A stretch of 64,000 nt of DNA, from assembly GCA_964030785.1 (NCBI GenBank), contig OZ034969.1, forward strand, positions 46,800,701 to 46,864,700. The letters run 5' to 3'. The notes beneath the pieces were generated by a model. The model saw nothing but the letters and a program-made list of their open reading frames with translations, ran no database searches and was not told the origin of the DNA. This DNA is from Siderastrea siderea. Its lineage: Eukaryota > Cnidaria > Anthozoa > Scleractinia > Rhizangiidae. Positions 24,843 to 34,205 of the stretch are shown one piece after another; the first letter of the stretch is position 1; each line of letters begins with the position of its first letter. The position numbers and the translations under genes were made by a program.

Positions 24843-25084
24843 GGTTTACATTCACCCGAGAACCAGACCAGTTTATTTTTGCTTTTTAAGGGCAAAATTT
24901 TTGCTCAAAATATGACTTTGAGGGTAGCATGAGTGATTGCGGTTACCATGGCAACGACACATCTGCTGACCTTTATATGGCTGTTTTCGTTCATCCCCCC
25001 AGGCAACCTAACTTCACACAAAAAATGAACGGGGGTTAAAATTTTTCATTTCCAACTTTGCTACACTTTCTCAGAGAACTACTC
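24843..25084 (-). repeat. Terminal fragment of the right transposon end
   Basis: About 242 bp equivalent to the reverse complement of 7468-7708, starting abruptly inside the arm at GTTTACATTCACCCGAG and running to the outer CTC end next to TTAA. It is closer to the left end than the neighbouring inverted copy in places: it keeps the AAAATTTTTCATTTCC segment that the copy near 24390 lacks. It looks like the original right terminus. Confidence 0.8.
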
Positions 25085-25628
25085 TTAAGATCTTTTTAAT
25101 ATGTTACAAGTCAAAACACGATTAAGAACTGAGCACGTGCAATATAATACACGTTTTCTTATTGGTTAGATCCTTTTTGATCCGACCAATAAAGCGACCT
25201 CTTTTATTTTGTTCTGTTTGGATGAGTTACATGACCCACTACATGTTAAAACATGATTTTAGGGCTGATCACGTGAACAATTTCAAAACAGGAGCAGCCG
25301 TGGTATGGGAACGAAACCGTTTCCATTTTAAGATCACCACAAGAAAGAATGAAAAGGAAAATTCGTTCAACTTATCCAAATTAACAGATCACCTTGAGCA
25401 TAATTTTCTCTTGAAAGACAGCAGCACAGATCGCAGTGCCAAACTTGCGACCTTATGGCAAAGAAGGCATTTTACGAAAATAGCCTGAACCTTTAAATTC
25501 CTAAAATTTTATATTACTTTGTATTTCGTTTTTACCACGATTAGAAGCAATTTAGTAAAAACGCTCAGAGCCGAAACAAAGCCAGACAAAGGACGCTTGC
25601 TTTTTTTCATTTTGGAGGACAATATTGA
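25085..25628. repeat. Collagen locus 1 flank continuing beyond the transposon
   Basis: Collinear with about 43460-44057: shared stretches include TTACAAGTCAAAACACGATT, GCTGATCACGTG, CAATTTCAAAACAGGAGCAG, CCGTTTCCATTTTAA and CTAAAATTTTATATT, ending with GACAATATTG. The open frame at 25162-25488 lies in this flank and is not conserved as a frame in the paralogue, so I do not call it a gene. Confidence 0.8.
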
Positions 25629-25902
25629 CAATAAAAACTAACGGTAAAAATTCACGACGTTTCGACCGTTCTTCGGTCATTATCAAGCGAAATTTTGAGA
25701 AAATGAGTTTGCATAGATATATAAAGTGACAAAAGGGCAAAAATATGTAAGGAAAATGTATGAGGTAAAAATATGTAAAAGTAGCTAAAAGTATGTGTAA
25801 AAAGAATTTGTTAAAACAATAAAAGCATGCAAAAAACTTACTATATAAAAACTAATTATTTAAAAACCTTCGCACGGATTGAGTCGGTCTGTACATTGAG
25901 AC
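25629..25902 (-). mobile_element. Penelope-like element, 3' part (end of ORF and 3' UTR)
   Basis: Minus-strand 3' end of a Penelope-like retroelement. At 25902-25860 it encodes the last residues of the GIY-YIG-containing polyprotein (SLNVQTDSIRAKVFK then TAA). It is followed by an AT-rich 3' UTR and, at about 25655-25690, a GATAATGACCGAAGAACGGT hairpin followed by CGAAACGTC. The insertion point into collagen flank is near 25628. The upstream half continues at 33735 after the Harbinger insertion. Confidence 0.85.
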
Positions 25903-25905
25903 TTG
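25903..25905 (+). repeat. Target site duplication TTG, left of the Harbinger element
   Basis: TTG directly precedes the left terminal inverted repeat and recurs at 33732-33734 after the right one. Removing the element and one TTG restores an uninterrupted reading frame across the Penelope C-terminus (HELRP then SLNVQTDS), which fixes both ends to the base. Confidence 0.92.
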
Positions 25906-26054
25906 AGCCCCATTTCCACGCGCAAAAAAATTGGCACGGCACCCCGGAATTTCGGCACGGTGCCCAAACTATTTTGGCACGGCACTCCTAATTTCCAACG
26001 TGTAAACGTAACGGTCCAAACATTTATACGGCACCGGTGCCCGAAATTTTAGGG

Positions 26055-26089
26055 GTGCCGAGACTACCTCCGGGAGGTAGTCTCGGCAC
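26055..26089. repeat. Perfect 17-bp hairpin in the Harbinger subterminal region
   Basis: GTGCCGAGACTACCTCC at 26055-26071 pairs exactly with 26073-26089 around a single unpaired G. It sits just inside the left terminal repeat, among further GTGCC motifs, and may be a fold-back insertion or a binding site. Confidence 0.9.
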
Positions 26090-26184
26090 AGGTAAACGAG
26101 CCACCGTGCCAAAAAAAGTGTCCGTGTAAACGTTCACAGCCGTGCTGCTGCTGTTGCTCGTGGCAAGAAGGACAAGAAGGGTAA

Positions 26185-29100
26185 TTCTCAGCGCAAGAAT
26201 CGAGGTGTACATTGGCCGAACGAAGCCACCGAAGTCCTGATCGATCGATGGGCCGAAGAGACAATTCAGTTTGCACTGGAAAATGCAAAATCCTCTAAGG
26301 AAATACGTGCAGTTTACCAGAACCTGTAGGTAAGATTTAAGCTTAACTTAGTTCAGCTGATGAATACTGATGTTCTATCTTTTGCATGGCTAGGTAACGA
26401 TTTTCTAGCTTGGAGTTTCCCTTATAAAAGGTGATTTGCCCTAACCAGGTGGAGGAATCCTTATTGATTCCAGATCTATCTACCTACAGCTATAGACCTA
26501 GTTCGTGTTTTAAGTTAAGCTTGTTCAGTAAATTGATAAACTTGTTCATCCCAAACGTGTCTTAATTATTTTGCTTACATGACACGTACTCCATGCATTT
26601 AAAGGGATATCATATCTGACTTTGAAATTCCCTGATGCCTAGATGTCAAGTTATCCAGTAGCAGGGCAATTTACAGCAAATTCATTACCAGAGGGAGGCC
26701 CGAGGGAGGCAAGATAAATTTATATTTTTGTGGAATTTTAAAACAAAATTCATTATCATGTCAGGTTCAGATGGATAATAGAAACTTAAAAGATTTCACA
26801 GTGCAAGATCTGATAAACAAAATGAAAAAGTTACGCCAGAAATATAAAGAAGAGAAAGACAAGGCTAACAAGAGTGGAACAGGAAGACGAAGGAAATGGG
26901 TGTTCTTTGACAGAATGGATAGGATATTGTGCGACAGACCACAAGTAAAACCACCATTGGTTATTGACTCATCGGTTACTGAAGTGGGTCTAGAATCAGG
27001 TAATCTGTCCAGAAGCATGACATTACACCGTACGTTTCATGATTTGTATAGCTCAAATGGAGTATTCTTCTTAACCGTTGCCCTGGCTCAACAATTCTGG
27101 CACAGTAGAAATCCCAGTTGGCTATGAAAGAGTTGTCACGGTCATTGAAAAGTCATGGGAAAACATAATTTTTTCAAGGTTAGGGAAATGTCAGGGAATT
27201 TTGCATAAAGTTAGGAAATTCTTAATTGTACCTCAAAGTCACTAAAAAAGAGGGAGTTTTATTTTTTTTAATTGCCACTGGGTTTGATAATTTTTTTTAT
27301 TGTTGGCAAGATAATGTCTGAAAAAGTATTCTTGAATCAATGTTTATCTGCGGCTTTACCACCAAGAGATTTATCATTCATGGTCAGTTAAAATTGGTTT
27401 GTGGCCATGAGTGAAAAGTGAGGGAATTTGTTTTATCCTAATAGGTGACAACCCAGATTGTGATTCTGATACAGGTAACCAAGAACAAGGTAATGCACTA
27501 CCATGTGTTTACCAATTTGTAAGTACGTAATGTACGTGTATCTAATAATTAATAGGTCCAAAAGTTTCTAGACAACATGTTTTGTCATGCTTGTTTATGG
27601 TTGTTAGTCAAACAAAATTACAGGGACTGTGCTACTGATGTAAAAACCAGCCATCAATTTATTATAGACTGATGTTGCATTTATGAAACTCAGTAACACA
27701 GAGGGGATTGTGCTTGGTACATGCAAAATGTACCACAGACCAGCCATGTACGAATCCATTCCACTATTGTAATTATTATATTGTTAGTATCATGTAACAA
27801 AACCATGTCATGTAACTTCAGCCTTTGCTACTACTGTGGTTAGAATACATACCGTAGCCTGTTGCACACTCATGGATATTGTGCTTAGAAGAACTCAGTT
27901 TGAATTAACACTACCTTTAGCAGTCTGTTGGACACCCAGGACACCAGGGACCTTTGAAGCATTGTTGTGTTCATAACTTTTCCTTAAGGGACAATATGGA
28001 TTTACATGCAGTACATATTTTTGACCTGACCTTCATTAAACTTGTTGGAAATCTGGCAAAATAAATAGACTGGGGGTGTTCATTTGTGAATTAGCTATAT
28101 AAGTGTGGTTGTGTGATTAAATATCATTTGTGGATAAAAGCTTTGCTTTCCCTGTAGAGTGTGAAAGAGAAGAACATCAAGATCACTCAAATTTTGATCA
28201 AGGTGGGTTATATGTTTATTTAACAAATGTTTTATTATTGTGCAGATGTATATAAAACAAAGGGATGGTCACTTTGTGAAATGGGAGTGGATAGAGGCAG
28301 GATTTTGTTGTGAAACCAGCTAATGAATCCTGAACCCCCCACCCCACCCCACTTCCTTACTCATCATCTGTGGTATTTTCATACCAGTCCCTTAGTAGAC
28401 AGCATGCAGCATAATCTTACCAGCCTACACCATCTGTCACCCAATGCAGAAATGTTTGCCGCATTGGAACTGTGGTTCCCATTATATTCTCCATAAATGC
28501 ATTTTGAAAAGATACAGGGATGATGTGAAGAATTGAAAGTGAGGAGCAATCAGATAAATAGAAGACTCATCCAGGGAAAGCCTCAACAGTCCTGAGACTA
28601 AAATGGAATAACCAGTCACAGTGTATGTCTTATTGTAATTAAAAATTGAATCACTGTTATTGGAGATGCTTACTGTCAGTAATTGAAGGCCTTGCTTCTG
28701 TTGTTATTTTTGAAGATGGTGATGATTTCAAAGTTGCTGCTGATGCAAAAGATGCTAAAGATGTCGTTAACGTTAAAATCAGCAAACCCTCAAGGAAGCG
28801 GAAGAGATCAAACATTGAGAAAAGCATGGAACTCTTCTGTGATAGATATACAGCAACATCAAAAGAAGAAACAGAAAGGTGTGTTCACCTTCACAGAAAT
28901 TCCTTCATTTTCACTCTCCCTTTCAGAAAACTTGATAGAATACAAAGCAGCCAGAACTGATGATTTGGAATGGTCGATATATAAAAATTTGGGATAGGTG
29001 GTGGGAACAAGATCTTTTGTATTTTGATTGCTTAGGAACTTAAATCATGGCACTCGCTTAAATCTCGCACCTTCATAAACAGATATCTGAGGGCTGAGGA

Positions 29101-29380
29101 GGCTAGACATCAGAGAGAAGTGGAATTACAAACCAAGCAGGCACAAATGGAAAATGAGAGGCGGCGATTGGAGAGGGAACATGAGTTTAACATGCTGAAA
29201 CTTCTATTGGGGCATGTTGACCGCCCTCCTATGGGCCATCAAAATTACTTGCATCATGACAGTATTGCATCGTTTCCCCAGTCGTACCAAGGGATGTCAG
29301 CCACTCCCATGTACCAGTCAGCATCTGTAATGCATGGTGACTCAGATTCACTTAGTAGCTCGAGTTTCACCACGTTGTAG
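26185..29380 (+). pseudogene. Myb/SANT-like accessory gene of the Harbinger element (six exons)
   Basis: Exons inferred from splice consensus and frame continuity: about 26185-26329, 26765-26999, 27445-27474, 28158-28202, 28716-28878 and 29083-29380. Exon 1 carries the first two conserved regions (VHWPNEATEVLIDRWAEE, IRAVYQNL). Exon 2 carries LINKMKKLRQKYKEEKDKA and RRRKWVFFDRMDRILC. Exon 5 has a basic stretch (SKPSRKRKRSNIEK). Exon 6 is a charged coiled coil (EEARHQREVELQTKQAQMEN) with a Ser-rich tail. The layout matches the Myb/SANT partner protein of Harbinger elements. The last codon of exon 1 is TAG where CAG would give a consensus CAG/GTAAG donor, so the frame is interrupted exactly at the splice junction. 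Exon 3 has a second donor 15 nt downstream (27489) that would keep the frame. The start codon was not found. Confidence 0.75.
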
Positions 29381-32279
29381 TTTTCTTGTTTTAAGTTTGC
29401 ACTGAACGCAATACAACATACTGTAGAGAACACAGTTGGATGTTGTCGCGTTGTTTTATTTATTACTATCATAACATTTGTTTTTTCAAGTTGAACAAAC
29501 CATTGTGCTTCCCAATGCAATACACCATTTTTCATACTTTTTCGGGAAAAGTTGAAGAGCTTTTTCGAACGCTTAATTTAACAGTTTTAGAACTTAGATC
29601 TTGTCATAACAAACCGTGTTGCCACTTACAGTTAGTTTTTTCAGTTTTAGACTATGAACAGTACAACAACAGTTGCGTTAAAACCAGCAAAGAACTTCAA
29701 GACTTAACAGTTTCTCGAGATTAGTTGACTTAAACTAGACTTGCTATTAAAGTTTGGTATTAAGTTTTGGTTTCTGTTGTTTTTAACCGACGAAGTCGAG
29801 TTAGAGCAGTCGTGTCAAGAGGGTCGACTGGTTTGGTCGGTCAAAATACGTCGTGTAAGGCTCACAAGGTGTGTAGTTCGCTATGGCCCACGGGATGGGA
29901 TGACGTATTCTGCAGTTAAGCCCATCGATTAGTACACATACGCACGCACGATAGGACAAGGGTCCACATAAAAAGTATCGTAGGTATAGAAGGACACTTC
30001 CGCCGAGCAGTGTTGGTTTTGACCGGACTGAAATATCTGTGCAATACTAGTGAAAGAAAGCAAGGAGGACTGACAATAACAGGAGGTGAGGTCCAGTGGC
30101 ACTGTTGATGCTGGTGGGACCAAAGTGTTGCTGAGACATCGTAAGGATAGAATCGTTCTCAGTAAAGGTTATGAAAGGAAAATTCTGGTGTATGTTGTTG
30201 TGGTTATGTTTATTACTTGAAAATGTCTAGCTGCCAACGTTAAGAAAGGTTATTGGCAGGTGGGAAATGAATTACGACACGAGGCTGGAACTTCTTGGAT
30301 AGTATACTATAAGCGGCACAGAAGGATATACCAGTTAGTCTTTTTAATTTTTCTTCTTTACTTTTGATTTTGAACCGATTTGTTCGATTTTAGAGTTCGA
30401 GACACTGACTCGCTGACTGCGGAAGAGGAAACCAGATTTAACGATTACGTCATAAGACATGCTTTAACATGTTTGAGATAAAGCGTCGACTTCGCTTTTT
30501 ACTAATTTCTCCAGATCGATAATCATGTTTGTATAGTGCCATATTCACAACAGTATATAAATGCTTCACTTACAACTCTTGAAAACGGCATGTTCAGTTG
30601 TGGACAAAATTTATGTTTAAATTATATTTTTAATTTTAATTCAACAAAATATTCAAAGCGATAAGACAGATGAGCTGAGTCATCCGATTTTAAACATTAC
30701 GTCATTCGGTAACGTAAAAGACAAAATACTGTCACAATTTTCGTCACGCCGGTTAGCACGTTGAGATTCTGACGATGTGTTTGTCTTTATCGATAATCAT
30801 GTTTTTATAGTGCCCTATTCACAACAGTATATAAATACATTGTTCACAACTCTTGGTAAAAGCATGTTCAGTTGTGGACAAATGTATATCAACATTTAAT
30901 TTTTTAGTTTAATTCAAGAAAATTAAATATTCAAAGCGATAAGACAGATGAGCTTAGTCATCAGATTTTAAACATAACGTCATTCGGTAACGTAATGGGC
31001 AAAATACTGTCACAATTTTTGTTACGCCAGTTAGCACGTTGAACCAAGTGAAAACATTTGTCGAGGGTGGAGTGGGTCAAAACGACTGGTAAATGCTTAT
31101 AATGCGCTTTCTTGTAACCTGTACGATAGAGCATAGCAATGATTTATTTCGTATTTGCATTCACAATTTGGCTTAAGGAGCCCTTGACATGATTAAAGGA
31201 AACTGTGCACAAAGCGTGGTTCCCAGGTATGGGGTAAAGTTCAATTCTTTTGGGCTGTTACGGTGCCCATACTGATCAATCGTGAAGATGTGGTTACTTT
31301 TATATTGGGAAATTTGTCGCCCATTTTTTGAAATGCGTCTGTTTTGAGAATTTTTGTTCCGGGTTTTGAAGAAGACCGACCAAAAGACAGCGAAAAATGA
31401 TCGAGAGTGAAGAATGCATAGTCTGTGGAGCTATGTTTGGTGAGGAGAGGGTGAATAATTCAGTTGACCTCCTTTCCAGGGTATTGGTCGCCTTTTCAGT
31501 TGGTCAAATTTAAGCGTTAGTTACAGTTACACGCTTTTACTGCAACTTGCTGTTACAGATGCTTGAATGTTATTGAAGCTGCAGTCACGCACGGCTCGCT
31601 TTCTTTCTTTTCGAGACGAACCAACACTTCGTCGGTTCTGCACGCATTGCGGGCCTATGTTTATGTAACGCTGTCAGTTCAGGTAGTGCACACTTCCATG
31701 GCGTACGACAGTGACTGTAAATTCTATCATGGACACAAGTTTCTTCTCATGTTACTAGATTATCCCCGTGTTGTACTTTTGGTTCTTAGTTAGACCTAGA
31801 ACATTAATTTTGCTGACGTGAGGTCATAAACTGAACATGGCTATTGCCTTTTCAAAGAATGTGACTCGACCAATCACAGTCGTTTATGAGCCTAGCAACT
31901 TGAGTAAAACGAATTATCTTATCAGGAAAGACATTAGAATGGGTTCTACAGAACTTCAGAGTTAACCAGACAACTACCAATTAAGCAACTAGCCTAAGGA
32001 AACGGGGGTGTAACCGTCTCGACCCTTCGGGCCTTACATATCTTTCCCACCACTGGACTGGTGTGTATCAACTGGTTTCAACTCATCAGGTGATCCATTT
32101 TCACAAGATATCCTGCACAATCTCACTCATTAGTTAATGAGTTCAACCTCATGAAACAAACAGTATTTTCACAACAAAAATGTTGTTGATAAACCAGAGC
32201 GCAAAGATTTAGCAAAATACCATTTCAAATGTCCCTTACATTACACTACCTTGCTTTGTGTTAAAATGACTTAAAAATT
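29381..32279. other. Harbinger interior without recognisable gene
   Basis: Contains one tandem duplication (30516-31045, listed separately) and short unrecognised frames such as 31563-31793. Both genes of the element end into this region from opposite sides. Confidence 0.6.
30516..31045 (+). repeat. Tandem duplication, about 274-bp unit
   Basis: Two copies start at TCGATAATCATGTTT (30516 and 30790) and share CACAACAGTATATAAATRC, GCATGTTCAGTTGTGGACAAA, AAAGCGATAAGACAGATGAG and GTTAGCACGTTGA in the same order. They differ by scattered substitutions and short indels. Confidence 0.88.
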
Positions 32280-33622
32280 TCAGTCTGAAGCTTCTGATTC
32301 AAATAACTGCGCCAAAGCATCTCGAACATCTGTAGCATCACTCGTTGCTATTTCCACGGGAGGGACCAAAGAGGGAGGTTGGTCAAGGGGGGTCACATCA
32401 GGCTGCCACTCTTCCAAAAAGCTGTTGTTTTGCAGCTCACAGATGTTGTGTAATACACAGGACGCAGCAACGACAGTGACAAGTGTTTGTACCTGCACGT
32501 CAACTCTCTTCAAAAATTTCTGGAAACTTCCCTTCCACCTACCGAAAGTGTTTTCTACCGTCATTCGAGCGTGGCTCAGTCTGTAGTTGAAATTTCTTTC
32601 TATATTTGGGGTGTTAACATTCTCTGGATATGCCTTTATCAACCAGGGCAGCAGTGGGTAAGCCGGGTCGCTGAGCAAAAGGGGCTGTATTTCGCAACCC
32701 TGCAGCCTCTGACTTAAGTTGCTAGGGAACAGTTCATTTTCATTTCCCTTCCTGTAAAGGTTGGAATTCGAAAATATTCGAGTGTCATGTACACTCCCCG
32801 GCCATCCGACGACGATATCTCGGAAGAGATACTTACAGTCTACAACAGCTTGCATAACAATACTATGATAGCCCTTGCGATTCATATAGTCGGCATGGTC
32901 GACCAGTGGGGCGATGATCGGTATATGAGTACCGTCTATTGCTCCGGCGCACATGGGAAATTGCCATTTATCTTTGTACGTGCGCATAATTTCATCCAGC
33001 TCATTTCCTTTAGGAATTGTTATAAACTGTGACTGCAGTTTTTGAACTATTGCAGTGGAAACCTCCTTGACGCAAGTGCACACAAATGATATAGATACAC
33101 CAAAGAGATTTGCAATTGTGCGGTATTCAGCTGTTGAAGATAAGTAATATAGTATTACAAATAAAAGACGACGCTTGGCGCTGACAGCTCGGCGCATTGT
33201 CGTGTCTCGTCGCATGATATCTCCCTCTATTTCATTCAAAATGAATTGAAATGTATCTCTATTTATTCGAAACTTCTCGTACCACTGATGATCATCAAAC
33301 TGCGTATCTGCGATATCAAACCAGATCTGATTACTTGGTCTCATCCACAAACGTCTTTCACGGAAGCTCTTCACAACAGCTTGCATCATTGCTACAAAAA
33401 CCACCTTTTCTTCTGTCCTCTTCTTTTGATTTCTCGGATCGCTTTTAGATGTTGTTGCCTTTTCTTTCGAAAGCGTTGATGTCCGGCTTTTTCTTGTTCT
33501 AGGCGCCTATTTCTCGACAATAACTGAAAAACAGCGACAAGAACATCGTTTGCCGCCATTTTCCCTGGAAAATTATAAGTGATTTTTCGGGGTGCCAATA
33601 CGGAAATAGGTACCGTGCTCAT
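32280..33622 (-). CDS. HARBI1-like PIF/Harbinger transposase
   Basis: Nuclease that catalyses cut-and-paste movement of the surrounding element. The main frame (33404-32280, 374 codons) is intact across the DDE_Tnp_4 domain. A helix-turn-helix-like segment lies at about residues 90-120. The catalytic motifs are GAIDGTH (D157), GWPGSVHDTRIF (D207), LLSDPAYP (D246) and ARMTVENTFGRW (E284). The length matches the family (about 350-400). An N-terminal extension, MAANDVLVAVFQLL from 33559 with many Arg/Lys, is in another frame (33622-33392) that overlaps the main frame at AAAAGGTGGTTTTTGTAG. Related proteins usually carry such a basic N-terminus, so one frameshift near 33395-33405 is likely. Without it translation could start at M6 or M7 of the main frame. 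Core catalytic residues are all present. Confidence 0.88.
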
Positions 33623-33731
33623 TTGAGAGAAAATTCTCGTGTAAAAGGGGAGTGCCGTGCCAAAATAGTTTGGGCACCGTGCCGAAATTCCGGGGTGCCG
33701 TGCCGATTTTTTTGCGCGTGTAAATGGGGCT

Positions 33732-33734
33732 TTG
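33732..33734 (+). repeat. Target site duplication TTG, right of the Harbinger element
   Basis: Matches 25903-25905; see the left copy. Confidence 0.92.
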
Positions 33735-34205
33735 GTCTCAGTTCATGGATAAAAAACATTTCGTAAATGAGGCAGTCAAATTTGTTTTTACATTTCTTGA
33801 GAATTTTAAAATTCTTGTTAAGATCCTTAGGGGCCAGAGAATGTTCCGAGCGAAAATGTTTGCCAATAGACGACGACAAGTTCTTGTGCTCCTCGACGCG
33901 TTGATGCAAGTGCCGGCACGTAAAACCAACGTAACCTGCATCGTACAGGTCACATTTAAAAAGGTAAACTAGTCACTGTTGGTTTACGACCGGCGGCTTG
34001 ACTTCACGTAATTTCAGGTCTCGCTCAATTTTGTGGCTGACGAAAACGGGTTGGATGGTGGTGTTAATTTTCTGGCTAAGGTCTTTCAGTTGGGTGCGAA
34101 GAATATCAGCTGAGGCTTGATCTTTGAACGGTAGAACAACACGAACGGGCTCTGGACTATTGTTCTCCGTTGGTGAGGGAACGGGTTGTTCAGTGGCTTT
34201 GATGG
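33735..34205 (-). mobile_element. Penelope-like element, GIY-YIG endonuclease part (5'-truncated)
   Basis: Minus-strand open sequence with the typical order: PEPVRVVLPFKDQ, ILRTQLKDLSQKIN, PVFVSHKIERDLKL, an in-frame TGA where a cysteine codon is expected (VNQQ then stop), LFKCDLYDAGYVGFTC (the GIY-YIG core), RHLHQRVEEHKN, SSSIGKHFRSEHS and KKCKNKFDCLIYEMFFIHEL. It then breaks at the Harbinger insertion and continues at 25902. The reverse transcriptase domain is missing; the fragment ends near 34205 in unrelated sequence. The element is dead by truncation, the premature stop and the insertion. Confidence 0.88.

Larger units (their letters stand above)
7464..25084. mobile_element. Large TTAA-flanked DNA transposon with THAP-DDE transposase and SWIM/YqaJ genes
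   Basis: The left end reads TTAA followed by GAGCAGTTCTCTGAGAAAG (TTAA at 7464-7467). The right end reads CTTTCTCAGAGAACTACTC followed by TTAA (25085-25088). Flanks on both sides are collinear with one continuous paralogous stretch around 43.3-44.06 kb, confirming an insertion upstream of collagen locus 1. Cargo is a broken THAP/DDE_Tnp_4 gene (15739-17234, +), a broken SWIM/YqaJ gene (20155-22105, -) and a nested hAT gene. TTAA target duplication with a THAP protein recalls Kolobok. A DDE_Tnp_4 transposase paired with a YqaJ nuclease recalls ISL2EU-type elements of the PIF/Harbinger-related group. I cannot settle which from sequence alone. The right side has been rearranged by an inverted duplication (see the arms). 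Confidence 0.75.
25906..33731. mobile_element. PIF/Harbinger element, 7826 bp, two genes
   Basis: Terminal inverted repeats of about 84 bp (25906-25989 and 33648-33731) start AGCCCCATTT.CACGCGC and contain repeated GGCACGG motifs; they differ at only a few positions. The 3-bp TTG target duplication fits PIF/Harbinger. Inside are a HARBI1-like transposase gene on the minus strand and a six-exon Myb/SANT-type gene on the plus strand, arranged tail to tail. This is the standard two-protein organisation in which the Myb-like partner assists nuclear import and DNA binding of the transposase. Each gene has one visible lesion. Confidence 0.93.

Noticed and set aside
25162..25488. 108-codon plus-strand frame after the transposon
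   Set aside because: Lies in collagen-locus flank and the paralogous stretch at 43.5-43.9 kb does not keep it open.
26024..26288. Minus-strand frames of 62 and 74 codons in the Harbinger left end
   Set aside because: They run antisense to exon 1 of the Myb/SANT gene and through the hairpin; no domain.
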